A program made the position numbers and the translations under genes. From Mortierella sp. BCC40632 (taxonomy: Eukaryota; Mortierellomycota; Mortierellomycetes; Mortierellales; Mortierellaceae), in the NCBI GenBank assembly GCA_011634665.1, contig WAEK01000005.1:736001-800000 (forward strand): DNA of 64,000 nucleotides, given 5' to 3'. How positions within the stretch are numbered: position 1 is the stretch's first letter; each line of letters opens with the position of its first letter. Shown one piece after another: positions 10,927 to 22,927 of the stretch. Below the pieces are notes generated by a model. That model was given only the letters and a program-made list of their open reading frames with translations, made no database searches and was not told the origin of the DNA.

Positions 10927-13605
10927 ATGTCAAAAACCGAATTCAACGAGAAGCACCCCGTGGAGGAGCCTCACCCTCTGGGACACTCAGCCGACTTCAA
11001 GGCTGATGACACTGTTCACACCGATCACCCCGTCGACTTCAGCGAGGAGAAGCACCCTGGTGAGGATAACCTCGGCGACGAAGAGTTCCCCCCAGAACCA
11101 CACCAGTTCACATGGTATGTGCAACATCCTCTTTCCGGTTCTTGTTCGGCCTCGTGGCGAGCGGACCCACCTTGCTACATTTGCCGAGAAGTAGGTCAGC
11201 TAATCTTTTGTCCTCTTCTCTTCTTTTCTTTCCCTCTCCGCACCCTTTCCTTTCTCTCTTGGATCGGACCGTTGCTTTGGGTCGGCGCCGTCTCTGCTCC
11301 TGTCTGGTTCCCCCTCCCTCCCCTATCATCTCATCCCTATCCTTCCGATCTCTTGACATAACTCACTCCGCTCCCGGGATCCCCCACCCTCCTCGCCTTG
11401 ATCCTTTTTCACACCTCCTTCTCATGGATCCTCTTCCAATTTCACAGGCGTGCAGCCATTGTTGGATCGTTGCTGGGATGTGTCGTCGCAGCCAGTAACT
11501 TGTACGTCGGTCTCAAGATCGGCTGGACCTTTGGTGCTTCACTCTGGGGTGCTATCTTTGGCTTTATCATCCTCAAGCCTCTGGCTCGTCTCATGGGCGA
11601 TGCTTTTGGCCCACGTGAGAATGCTACCTGCCAGGCTGCTGCCACAGCTGCCGGAGGTCTTTCCACCGGTTTCGTCACAGCTATTCCTGCTATGTACCGC
11701 ATGGGCCTCATGGGTCCCGGTCGCATGCCCAAGGATGATGCCTTGACTTTGGTTCTCTGGACTACCAGTGCTGCCTTCTTTGGCATGTTCTTTGCTGTTC
11801 CTCTCCGCACTCACTTCGTTATCAACCAGAACTTGGTCTTCCCTACTCCCCGTGCTGCTGCCGAGACCATCCGTAACCTCCACAAGACCGGCTCCAGCGC
11901 CGCTACGGATGCCAGGCGAACGGCGATGGTGATGATTATTGCTTTCTTCGTTGCTTTGATTTTTGTCCTCATCGGCAACTTTATCCCCGGTATCTTTGAC
12001 ACCGTCCATATCTTGTACTGGATCGGCCATGCTGCTGGATACCAAAACATGATGAACGCCGATATGCTCTGGGGATGGACCTACAGCTGGGACTTTTCGT
12101 TCTTTGGTGCTGGTTTGATGACTCCTGGATCGACTGTCTGGTCCTTCATGCTCGGAGAGCTTATCGCCTATGGTATTGCTGGTCCTCTCATGGTCCAAAG
12201 TGGTTACCTCGAGGGCCCCCGTGGCTTCACTCTGCCCGGAAACGGTTCTTCCCAGTCCTGGTTCCTCTGGCCCGGTATTGCTCTCATGGTCTTCACTGCC
12301 TTTGGTGAGCTTGGTGTGAACGGCAAGTCGCTCTGGCACGGTGTCACAAGCGGTGTCTTTGCTGCTCGCAACTTGATCCGTCGCTTGACCAAGCGTTCCG
12401 AGATTGTCCTTGACGATAACTATGTCAGCAAGGATACCGTTCCTGCTCATCTCCAGGTGCCTACTCTCTGGTGGTCGGTCGGTTTGCTCGTCTCGGCTGT
12501 TTTCACGATTGTGTTGATGGCTGTTGATTTCAAGGTTCCTGTGTACTCGACCATCATCGCCATTATCCTCTCTTTCCTTCTTGCCTTTGTCGGCCTCCAG
12601 GCCGCTGGTGAGACTGATATCAACCCTACTGGTTCCATCGGCAAGGTCACTCAGCTCGTCTTCTCCCGTTTCCCCGGTGATTTGGTCGTTGTCCAAAAGA
12701 CCAACCTTATGTGCGCCAACATCTCGGCTTCGATCTGTGCTCAGGCCGTCGACATGGTCGGTGATTTGAAGACTGGTCACTTGCTCGGTGCTTCGCCTCG
12801 TTCTCAGTTCTTGGCCCAGTGTGTGGGCAGTGTCTTTGCCATTGCTGCTGCCGTCCCCTTGTTCATCTTGTACACGGAAGCTTACAAGTGCATCACGGAT
12901 GCTTCGATCGAGAAGTGCGAGTTCGGTCTTGTCTCTGTTCGTACCTGGCAGGCCGTTTGTGAGGTTTTGACCGTAAGTTACTTTTAGACTATGCTCAATC
13001 CAGTGTTCGGAGTGAAAACGAACAGTATGCTAACGTGATTCTTTTGTCTCTCTCTTCGTGACTGTGTGGTCTTTCGCTCATAGACTGGTGGCTCAGTTCC
13101 TCACGGCTCCGTCATCACGGCAATCGTCTTTGCCGTGTTGGCTATTGCAAACATTTTGATCCGCATCAAGTTCGTCCCTGAGAAGTGGCGCCCTTACTGG
13201 ATCAACCTCAACGCCGTCGGTCTTGGATTGATCAACCCCGCTCCCTCTCTGGCTTTGGCTATGTTGATCGGCTGGAGTGTCGGAAAGATCTGGTCTCGCT
13301 ACAACCGTTCGGCCCACGAGAAGTACATGTACTCGGTTGCTGGAGGATTTATCTCTGGGTAAGCTTACAAGCCCCCCTCCCCTCCCCCTCCCTCTTTTTT
13401 CTTCTTCTGGTCCTACACATGAAGGAATGAGTGCAAAGCGTACTATGCTCTTGTCATGAGAACAATCTTTCTAACTTACCTTTTCTGTTGCCATTCCATT
13501 CATTTTTTTAGTGTCGGTGTCGCTGGTATCATCAAGGCCATCATGGTGTTGTCGGGTGTCAAGGACGGTACCGTCACTTGGGCTTGTAACAAAGACATCT
13601 GTTAA
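10927..13605 (+). CDS. OPT-superfamily oligopeptide/metal-chelate transporter (YSL-like)
   Basis: Four exons, 10927-11114, 11448-12972, 13084-13358 and 13512-13605, encode 693 residues; all junctions are GT-AG and restore frame. Residues 1-60 are a hydrophilic, acidic, His-rich cytosolic tail. The rest is a polytopic membrane protein of the OPT family, which couples proton import to uptake of peptides or metal chelates. Family segments visible include NLYVGLKIGWTFGASLWGAI, ENATCQAAATAAGGLS, a central GELIAYGIAGPL region, GDLKTGHLLGASPRSQFLAQ, and near the C-terminus NLNAVGLGLINPAPSLALAM. These resemble the YSL/YGL114W-like branch more than the Isp4/Opt1 peptide branch; the substrate cannot be deduced. 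Intron 1 is the longest (333 nt) and follows the tail. The large exon is C-ending in codon choice, in contrast to its flanks, which suggests good expression. Confidence 0.93.
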
Positions 13606-13781
13606 ATGAAGGGTGCTGAAAGAACTCTAGACAGCCTCGAGGAGAGTCGGAGAGGCCCCCATAGCCCCCTCTCCATTGATCTTCCTCAAAGCCTCCATTC
13701 TTGTCACAAGTATTGTGCCTGGTATATAATCCTACCCCATCTTTAATAATGCGTCCTTTTCTACAACCTCACCCCTTGTAC

Positions 13782-13787
13782 AATAAA
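13782..13787 (+). terminator. Candidate poly(A) signal of the OPT gene
   Basis: AATAAA lies about 180 bases after the OPT stop codon, within CAATAAATCC, and is followed 35 bases later by a run of 30 adenines (13822-13851). It is the first clear hexamer downstream of the gene. Confidence 0.4.
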
Positions 13788-13820
13788 TCCAACATATGTG
13801 CTAAAACAATCAATTTTTGC

Positions 13821-13854
<34 letters not shown>

Positions 13855-14422
13855 TTACGTTGCTGGTTTCCAGACTCAAGGATCATAGTATATGGTCAAT
13901 TGTGATTGAAAGCGAGAAGGGATCAATAGTATGAGCAAAAGGCAAAGCAAGCATTGGTTTGCCAAAAGACCAAGCATTAAAAATAGTGATAAGCAGGACG
14001 GAACAACTTGGTTCCATCTCATCTTCAGGGTCCCAGATGGATAGCCCTCTCCTCCTTTTCCCTTCGCTTCCTCCCCTCCTCCCCTTTCCCTGTTGTCCAG
14101 GCCCTGCTCGACCACTGAACATTCCACAGCCAAAGAAAAGAACAGATGTCTCAAGCGTTGGATAATCAAGAATCACAAGGGGTCAGGGTCCGTCTTTCCC
14201 CTTGACTCTCCTCCCCTCTCTCTATGTATCTCCCTTCCTTTCCCTTCTTTCCCTCCTTTCCCTCTATCTCTCCCGAAGACTCTTCCTGTCGGGGTTATGA
14301 GCCAATGGATATGAACCGAGCTGTCGGGTTTATCAGTTGGAAGGAATGGTTTGGCGTGCAAGAAGAGCATTACAGAGAACCTGTATCCCCAGATGTAGGC
14401 AGGGAGAGGAGGCACTGTCTAC

Positions 14423-14455
<33 letters not shown>

Positions 14456-14734
14456 GCCCCCGCCTATTTGCTATTGCTTCCTTGCCTCTCCACACAGTCA
14501 AGTGTCAAAAGGGCAGTCCAAGAACCATTCAGCCCCCCCCCTCTCCTCCCTTCCCCTTCTCTCCCTTTCTTTCCTCCTTGCACAGCACAGAATGCCATTG
14601 GTTCAATTTTGTCGTTTCCTGTCCGTCGCGTGTTTCGTCCAATAGACATCGCTTACACTATCCCAGGGATCTCTCTCTCTCTCTCTCTCTCGTACATACT
14701 TTCTTCCTCTGGATTCAATGGGTCTTGGCATCGC

Positions 14735-14770
<36 letters not shown>

Positions 14771-17700
14771 TTTTGTTTCTCATTTGCAGATCTGGGCCCT
14801 TATAATCTTCTACTGCTCTCCACTCTTGCACTCCTCTTCCTTCCCCACCATTTTGTCCGACCTTTCGACTCTTGGATCAAGGCAAAGAAAGAGTCATGCT
14901 CTTCTTTCGTCAAAAGTGATGATGTACATGGCACATGCCTCTTTTCTACAGCCCCTCCCGCCCCTCTCTTCATCAGGAGCAAATCTGCTTGATAAGAGAG
15001 AGAGAGGGAGAGGGAGAGAGGGAGAGAGAGGGAGAGAGAGAGAAGAGTCTCTGCAGCCTAGCCCTTGTGTAGGACCAGTGAAAGCTGGGAAAGAATAAAA
15101 GGAACGACCTTTTTTCTACAATCCGGGGAGACGACGAGTTTGTCTCTGCTGTACCACCAGTTGGAATGGACGTGCACATCTTGTCAGGGAGGGGGGGTCT
15201 ATCGTGTGTTTCTCGTTGGCTCGCTTCAACCTTACAAGTGCATGTGTGGTTCGACTGAGGCACAAATGGCCTTGTGTATCACTGAGAGCAGAAAAATATC
15301 TGATAGACAAATGAGAAAGACTGCCGGAATGGCAGCCATACCATAACCACAGATCTAACCGGAGATGGAGAGAGGGAGGGAGAGAAAGAGAGAAAGAGGA
15401 AGGAAAGAGAGAAAGAGGAGGGAAAGAGAGAAAGAGGAGGGAAAGAGAAAGGACCTGGACCCTTCCTCCCCCTCCCCTGGACCCAACATTTGGGTCAATG
15501 CCGTTTTTTTTTTTTTTTTTTTTTTTTCTTGCGATTAGTTTATCCTTTTGTTACCTCCGCTCCCTTTTGTAGTCCCCTCTTGCGCCTTTTCTCTCTCTCT
15601 CTATCTCTTTCTATCCATCTCTCTGTCCTAGCAGGTTCCCCGCTCTCCTTCCCCTGTCCCTCTCCCCTCTCGACTTTGCATCGATCTTACGCCCATCGGC
15701 GCCAATGGGCGCAAGAGCAAAGTTCACACTGCTCATCTGTGGCGCAATATGCGCCGTAAACTTGGCGAAGGAGAAAGTGAAAGAAAAAAAGAGTTGTAGG
15801 AAAAGAGAGGGGGGAGAGGGAAGGCGTGTGAGTTATTGTGCGTTCGTGTGTGTCATCTTGCGTGTCAGGCAAAAAAAAAAAAAAAAGGACCATGTGTATG
15901 TAGACAGGTCTAGGCTAGTCATGAGCGAAATCTACCGTACCGGACACTGCGCCAATATTTTTTGACCTCTTCTCCCTCACAATTTTCCTTTATCCCCCCC
16001 ATAGCAAGCCAAAAGGGAAGTAGGAGATATAGCGGACAGGAAGAGAGAGAGAAAATTGGCGTAATTTACAAGCACTATGACTTGTATCTTTATTAATTCA
16101 TGCCTGAATGTGGGTATGTGTGTGAGAGAGTGTGTGTGTGTATGTGAGAGTGAGAGAGAGAAGGAGAGAATGAAAGAGAAAATGAAAAAGAGGAGTGATG
16201 GGCGTCAAGGCAAAACGAAGAAAGACAAGGAGGACGGAAAAGCGGAAAAGTAAAAAAGGAATGCGAATAAAGGTGATCCGGATGGTAACCACCTCGGAGA
16301 AAGTCTCTTCAGTTCTTTTCTTTTCTTTCATTGACCCCGCCGCCCAAAAGACCCAAGGAGGATAAATGGTCATTTTTTTTTTTTTTTTTTTTTCACAGGA
16401 CCGGGCGTAGCAACACCTCGCTGCAGTTGCGGGGTGATACCAGACGCCCAAAGAAACAAGTATATTTGTTATATAAGAATGAGAGAGAGAGAGAGAGAGA
16501 GGGGGAAGTGGTCGTGAGGCTCGGATGGTTCGAGTGCGGCTCTAGGCTCCTACTATTCCGTGCCTAACGATAAGACCGAGGCGCCACAAATAAGAAACGA
16601 GAGAAAGAAAGACTCGATGGCTAGGCGGGCGCAGGGCTAGACAGGTATCGCCGGGCTGGGTCCGGATGCAAGATTGAGTAGAGGCGAGGCGGGGGCATGC
16701 TGTCAAGTGTAAAGGGAGAGAGAGAGAGACAGAAACAAACACGAAGGAGAGGCGTAGGAGGGGGTTGAGTAAAAAGGCAGACAGGTTCTCGGGAATGTCC
16801 ATCTCCTTTTCCTTTTTGTTGCTGTCCCGTATCCTATCCGTTCCTGCAAGTCGCGTCGTGCGCGTGCAAGTCGTCTCTAGGATGCAGGATAGAGCCGCAG
16901 GACGTAGTCAGGATGTCTGGGACGCGCACTGCGTTACCGCCTCCCTTCATAATCGGTCTTCCTCTTTCCTCCCCGCAGTCGCTACTCCTTCATTCCCCCG
17001 CGTGCCTCGTGCCCATGATGGAATGGTTAGACTTCTCTTTGTCATCTTTCTCCTGCGATCTCAATGGTGCGCTTTTACACAACAACAATAACAATAACAA
17101 CAACAAAAAGACTCTCAAAGCACTGCCGAACATTGCCCTCCCTTCCCCCGCAATGCGCACCAGCAACATCAACAATAATATCCCGGGAGCTCTTGTGCAT
17201 GACCACACAGACACCCCAACAGCCAATTAAGCATGTTGAACACAAGTGTTTGTCGCTGTTCGTTTTTTTTTTTTGTATTTTATTTTATTCTATTTCTTTT
17301 TCGGTCCGCTGCTCGCTTCTCCCGGGCCTCTCTTTCCCTTCGCTCTCTCTTCTTTCTCCTTCCCATCTGGACCCTCGTTTCTCTCTAGAACCGCAAAGAG
17401 ATGTACCATCGGCCCAATCGGCGGTCGCGCACGGTGGTGGAGGCCCATACGCACCTTTGACTCGACTCTATCGATCGCGACTCTGGCTCAACAGCCTAGT
17501 CCATTGGAATCACCCCGTCACTGTTGGTTGCTCTGTGCTCAGTCTGACTGGAAGCGAGAGAGTGAGATATCTATGCGAGAATGTGAGGAGGGCGGGGGAA
17601 GGATGGAGGAGGGAGAAAGAGAGAGGGAGGGCAAAAAGACGAGACGTAGGATCATGCTCGGGACTATGCGAAGGATAGCAAACTGAGCGAGTACGAGAGC

Positions 17701-19736
17701 GCGCTGAAATATGACAGAGCGAGAATGCTCTCGCCATCTCAGTTAAAATTGGATCCTAAGGTGAACCTGCGACCGGGTCATCTTCGCGATCCTGAGATCA
17801 CTACCTTTCTTCATCCAACAGGCCAGAGCTATCCCTTCTTCAAGGTCTTGTGGGCGCATGCCTCCTTTCCGCATTTGCCCTGTCCCGCTCGCTTGTTCTA
17901 CGCTTTTTTTTCTTTAAGGTCTTCAAGTCTATACACTCACTGGACCCTCTTGTCTACAGCCTTCTCTTCCCTATTGCCCTGTGGCCATGCGGCCCTGCCT
18001 GTCGTGTCTGACCACCGCAGCCCCACCCCTGCCTGACTCGGCGTCTCCTTGCGTTGCACTAGTCAATTCTTCCACCTTGGGGTTTTTTTTTTTTTTTTTT
18101 CTCTCCTCTTCCCCCCTCCTCCCCCTGCAAGAACAGCAGTGCTTGTCTATGCTGGTCCATGGTATCCAGATGGGCCGAGAGCAGGCCGAGGCTCTGGTAC
18201 GCACATTCGGTCGTTTGCTCTCGTACTGGGTTCTTCTGGAGCAGATACTCTAAACAAGGTTCTTGGTAGGGGGTGGAGGGACAGACGGGAGGGACGGAGA
18301 GTGTGAGTGCAGGGTACAAAAGGGTAAAAAAAGGATGACGGATGAATGGATAGGATGGGCTGGACAGGGTTCAGGCTGGCTCTGATCTTCTAGTCTAGTC
18401 TAGTCTACGGAAAAGGGCTTGATAATGTGTGCTATTTGGGCAAGGGGGGGAGAGAGGAGGAAGAAAGAGGAGTTGAGTTCGGTCGGACCAGGCGGGGGCG
18501 GAAGCGATACAGAAGCCAAAAAGGTCTAGGTGCGTGGCCAGGCAGAACAGGATGGCGCTGTTGTTGCTGTCTGTTGCTATTGTTGTTGTTGTTGTTGTTT
18601 TTTTGCTGCCTCTGCTTCTGCTTCTGCTGCTGCTGCTGCTGCTACGCAGGGCCAGGAGCGAATTGCACGAAGGTGGTAATGAGAATGAGCGCACGAGAGC
18701 GAACCTTTTTTATTCGCTGGGTCCGCCCGGTGCGAGACACGGCGGAGGGTCGCTCTAGTTCTAGGCCCTTGAGGCGGGCCATGGGCCGGTCCTAGCTCGG
18801 TATTCTCTCTCCCTTTTTTTTTTTTTTTTTTTTTTGTTGCTATTGCTATCTGTTCAAAAGCTGTAGCTGGATCGCAGGGCCGCATAGGCGGCTAGACACA
18901 GTGTATGTTCTCGCCCCCGCATGTGGCCGCGTTTGGTCGGACGGCGATCCGCGTCCGGTGCGGGTTATTGAGTGATCTTTCAGTCGCGCGATGGATGGAT
19001 GTGTACGGGCCATCCACACCCTTTCCCGCTGTGGCCACAACCCTTTTTTTTTTTTTTTTTTTTGTCTTTGTCTTTGTCTTTGTCTTTGTCTTTCTTGAAC
19101 TGGTAGTTGCGAGGGTATATGGTTTTTACCATCCGAGTACACATTGCGGTACCACAGTGTAAAAAAAAAGTAAAAAAGGCAAAGGCAGTAGCCATACAAT
19201 GAATCCCAGTGAATAGTAAAGAGGACTGCGACAATAGCCGTTTCTCTCTTTTCAGCCTTTCGCGCGCCCACTCGACCCTGTTCTCCTCCTCACTTCCCCC
19301 CCCTCTTCCCTTCTCCCCTTCTTTCATGCCGGCGAAGCCAGGCAGGGCCCATAGCCAGTCTCGACTATCTGGTAGGTGCGCCTTTTAAAAATGCGGATCG
19401 ATGCCTGTACATCCTGCACCGTCTGGCTTCGAGTGGACAGGAACAAATATAATCTGCGGCGGGCATGACGACGCTGAGATTGGTCTTTGGACGGGGAAAG
19501 AATCCCCGAAATGATAGGCGTAGCCGGGGGGGGGGGTGTTGAGGAAGAACAGAGAAAGAGGAGTAGGAGGAGTAGGAGAGGAGATGGATAGAGAGAGAGT
19601 GTGTGCGGAGGCAGCGGGCGAGTGAAGTGGAGTGGAGGAGGAAAAGACGACTCTAGACCGGCCGACCCGCTCTCGGCGGGCGTGCAGGCTGCAGGCGCGA
19701 GCGAGAGAGTAAGAGAAAAAGAGAGTAAGAGTATAC

Positions 19737-19767
<31 letters not shown>

Positions 19768-20038
19768 CCCACGCAGGGGCGGGGAGAGTTACTAGTCTAA
19801 GCCGATTCAGTGACTGAATGTCCGACTCAATAGATTGAACACACAGAACGAACGAACGCCCCGACTGTCTCGTTCGTTCGTCTGGTCTGGTCTGGTCTAG
19901 CCATTGGCAGGGCACGCAGCGCACGCACGTCTCTCTGGTCTCTCACTGTCTCTGGTCTTTCTGGTCTCTCCTACTGGCCTCTGGACTCTTTATATGTCGG
20001 TGCATCTTGCATGTCGGATCGACCATCTTTACGACGAT

Positions 20039-20440
20039 TTTTTTTTTTTTTTTGGTGATTTCATTTTTTATTCATTTATTCATTCATTCATTAAATCCAT
20101 TCATTCATTTTCATTTCATTTTCATTCCATTCTTTCCGCTCTTCTCTCTCTCTCTCTCTTCTCTCTCTTCTCTTCTTCTCTCTCTCTATCTCTCTCTCTC
20201 TCTCTATTCTCTTCTCTCTTCTTTTTAAACCTGCCTGCATCGATTAAATCCGCTGATCTCCCTCCTTCCCCCAACTTGCACATTCGGCGTCTACTCTCGG
20301 TCATCACTTCCATCCTCTTACTCTTCACCTACTACTCTCACTCTCACTCTCACTCTTACTCTCTCACTCACTAGTCGCTCTACTTAACACTCTCGCTCTC
20401 ACTCTCCCTCTCTCACTCTCACTCTCCCTTACTCTCTATC
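20039..20440 (+). repeat. T run, (ATTC)n, (CT)n and (CTCACT)n leader upstream of cyclin 1
   Basis: In order: a T run (20039-20054), ATTC tetramers (about 20070-20112), CT dinucleotides (about 20140-20216) and CACTCT hexamers (20336-20440) immediately before the ATG at 20453. This may be a transcribed leader or promoter tract. Confidence 0.75.
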
Positions 20441-20452
20441 AATCCATTCCAC

Positions 20453-22318
20453 ATGTATCCGACCCCGACCCAGCTCGACCGCCCGTCGCTGGGCATCGGC
20501 TTCGGCCCCAGCGCCTCTTCCTCACGCCCACGGACGCCTCTTCAGACACACTTGGCAGGGTCACACCGGCCATCGCCGCCGCCCGTTTCAAACACCGCCC
20601 TTCCCGCCACTCCCTCGGCGCGCCCCGTCGCCGCCCAGCCTGGCCTCTCGTTGGCCGAGGCCCTTTCTCATGGTTCCGGCCACCATGGCTCTAGTTATCA
20701 TGGTTCCAATCATGGCTCCAATCTCGGTTCCACTCATGGTTCCACCCATGCCTCGACTCACTACCCCCACCCTACATCTCTCTCCCGCCCTCCCGCTCCT
20801 GCGCCAACACTACCCCTTGTCATCAACACAAAGCTCGCCCCCGCCGCCGCTCTTGGCGCCAACGCCCTCTTCAAACACGCGTCGCCGTCCGGTCGGCGTG
20901 CGCCCAATCCGTCCCTGAAGCCAATAGCTGATTTCGCTGCTCATCTTGTCTGCTACATGCTCTACGGTCGCAGGACCACCCGGCCTCCAACGACGGACCT
21001 GCATGGATCACTCCCGTCACCGGTCCTCTCACCTGCGCCCTCACCCACTCACTCTTTCCGCCCGTGCGCCTACAGCTCCTGTCCCGGTTGCTGTGCCGCC
21101 CCAATCCCCGACCGCCCCTTCTCACCTGGGCCTAGACCATCAACTCTTCCCCCACGGACGCCCACCCGACAGGACTCACCCCAGACCCTGACAGCCTCTC
21201 CCTCCATATCCGAAGACCTCGTCCAACCAAAGCCAATGTTTCTCAAGTACTGTCTGGATGTGCTCAGTGCCACAGTCCTTTCCTCGAGCGCAGTCCTACT
21301 TGCACTCAGGTACATCCAAAAGCTGATCATCAACCTTCGTGCAACCAACAAGGTCGTCAACACGGGCGAAGGCGCCGAGTACCGATTCTTGACTGGCGCA
21401 CTTATGCTCGCCAACAAGTTTCTTGATGACAACACATTCACCAACAAGACCTGGGCTGATATTACGGGCATGAAGGTCAAGGACCTCAACTTGCTCGAGT
21501 CTCAGTTCTTGACCGGTCTCGATTTTCGTCTCTTTACCAGCACGGCCGAATTCCATGAATGGCTTGCCAATCTGGTCGAATTTACGAGCCTCTACATGCC
21601 TTCACAATACTCTGTTGCCTTTCAACAACAACAGCTCGCCCTCCGAACCCCAGTCTCTCCTTCAGACCAAACTGCTACTGGCTCTAGCGCAGTCCCAGAG
21701 ACAGTCCCCGTCATCCGCACAACAGACACAACTTCTTCTCCCACCTCTGCAACAACAGCAGTATCCACCACCACGACCACAGGTGCGATCCGGACACAGA
21801 CGTTTCCCGATCTAGCCTATCTCTGCCACGTGCCTCGGCGGAGTGTCCTAGCGCAGCCAACTCTCTCTCGCCCATCCAAGCTCTCTGCTAGTCTTCACTC
21901 TGCTATTTCTCGACCCTATGGAGGAAACAACAGTGCCCATTCGTCCCCAGCCTTTGCTACGGGTCTTGCCACACCTCAGTCTGTCACACCACCACCACCA
22001 TTTCGATCTGCCATGTCTCAGCGCCGTGACGATCTCGAATTGGCGTCCCACTCGGATACCGATCTAGGCCGGTCACATTCTCGGAAACGATCCTACTCGG
22101 CTATGGCAGACGAGGCCTATTCATCCGGCGCCACTACCCCAACGAGGACGACCCGAATTCGGACGTGTGTGGACTCGGATGTAGTTGAGGCAGGTCTTTT
22201 AGGCTCCACTCTTTGTGAGCAGGGGATCGTCTTTACATATTCGACCTCTTCACATGAGCAAATCAAGCGAAGCAAGCATTTGTCCTTTTTGTTTTGCCTG
22301 TCAAGTCTTGCCAACTGA
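20453..22318 (+). CDS. PHO85-type cyclin (PCL/CLG1-like), paralogue 1
   Basis: A single exon of 621 residues. The cyclin fold runs from about residue 257 (VQPKPMFLKYCLDVLSATVL) to 380. It includes EYRFLTGALMLANKFLDDNT and the Asn-Lys-Thr-Trp-Ala motif (FTNKTWADITGM) typical of Pcl/Clg1 cyclins that bind the Pho85 kinase. A first helix (FAAHLVCYMLYG, residues about 159-170) is separated from the box by an 85-residue Pro/Ser-rich insertion containing SSCPGC. The N-terminus is Ser/Pro/His-rich and carries LVINTKL at about residue 122. The C-terminus is disordered with several Ser/Thr-Pro sites and RKRSYSAMADE. The same landmarks occur in order in the gene at 58754. The gene lies 3 kb upstream of a PHO85/CDK5-like kinase in the same orientation. 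The exact Pcl subclass is not resolved. Confidence 0.9.
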   Translation: MYPTPTQLDRPSLGIGFGPSASSSRPRTPLQTHLAGSHRPSPPPVSNTALPATPSARPVAAQPGLSLAEALSHGSGHHGSSYHGSNHGSNLGSTHGSTHASTHYPHPTSLSRPPAPAPTLPLVINTKLAPAAALGANALFKHASPSGRRAPNPSLKPIADFAAHLVCYMLYGRRTTRPPTTDLHGSLPSPVLSPAPSPTHSFRPCAYSSCPGCCAAPIPDRPFSPGPRPSTLPPRTPTRQDSPQTLTASPSISEDLVQPKPMFLKYCLDVLSATVLSSSAVLLALRYIQKLIINLRATNKVVNTGEGAEYRFLTGALMLANKFLDDNTFTNKTWADITGMKVKDLNLLESQFLTGLDFRLFTSTAEFHEWLANLVEFTSLYMPSQYSVAFQQQQLALRTPVSPSDQTATGSSAVPETVPVIRTTDTTSSPTSATTAVSTTTTTGAIRTQTFPDLAYLCHVPRRSVLAQPTLSRPSKLSASLHSAISRPYGGNNSAHSSPAFATGLATPQSVTPPPPFRSAMSQRRDDLELASHSDTDLGRSHSRKRSYSAMADEAYSSGATTPTRTTRIRTCVDSDVVEAGLLGSTLCEQGIVFTYSTSSHEQIKRSKHLSFLFCLSSLAN

Positions 22319-22889
22319 CAAAGACTGAAGACGAAACAGCATTGTACACACGAACAAATGTACACCATGGCTACCCCCCTCCTCTTCCTCTTTTTTCCCT
22401 TCTCCCCTTCTCTCTCCCTTCACCGATTAGACTTGTACAATAGAAATTCGTATATTAAAAAAAAGAAAAATGAGAAAAGAAACCAACTCGGGCGTAGTTT
22501 GCATGCGAAAATACAACAGCCAGTCATGCTGTTGAGATAGAGGGGTAAGGAGGAAAGGGTGAAAGGGACATAGAAAGACAGAACGAGAGAGAAGTTGCGG
22601 CGATTGGGCGTACAACAAGAAGTCAGACAGGTAGACGACGGACGACGGTCGACTTTTTGGCGCAGGGCGGCGTAACTCTGAGAGGGGAAAAGAGAGTGTG
22701 AAATGAGCGAGTGATGTAAGGTACAGAGTGCGTCGTTCGTTCTGGGCGCAAGGGCGTTTGATGCGGCGCACGCTTTTTTTTTTTTTTTTTTCAGGGGAGA
22801 AAAGAACGCGTCGAGACCTTCAGTCTAGGAGGATCACGTGGAGTGGGAGTCTAGAGCCATGACAGAGAGTAGGGAGAGAGAGAGAGAGA

Positions 22890-22927
<38 letters not shown>

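Larger units (their letters stand above)
13606..20452. other. 6.8 kb low-complexity intergenic region
   Basis: No gene is supported here. The region holds many homopolymers (A 13822-13851; T 14427-14455, 14738-14767, 15504-15527) and purine/pyrimidine tracts, for example GA-rich 14995-15043 and 15365-15450. Other repeats include TTG/TGC triplets near 18570-18645, (GTCTTT)n at 19063-19095 and GA at 19740-19768. Open frames are products of the repeats and occur on both strands. The final 500 bases are the pyrimidine-rich leader region of cyclin 1. Confidence 0.5.

Noticed and set aside
11539..12780. 413-codon open frame on the minus strand
   Set aside because: It lies antisense to the large OPT exon, where codon bias leaves the opposite strand open. 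Its product is hydrophilic and shows no family resemblance.
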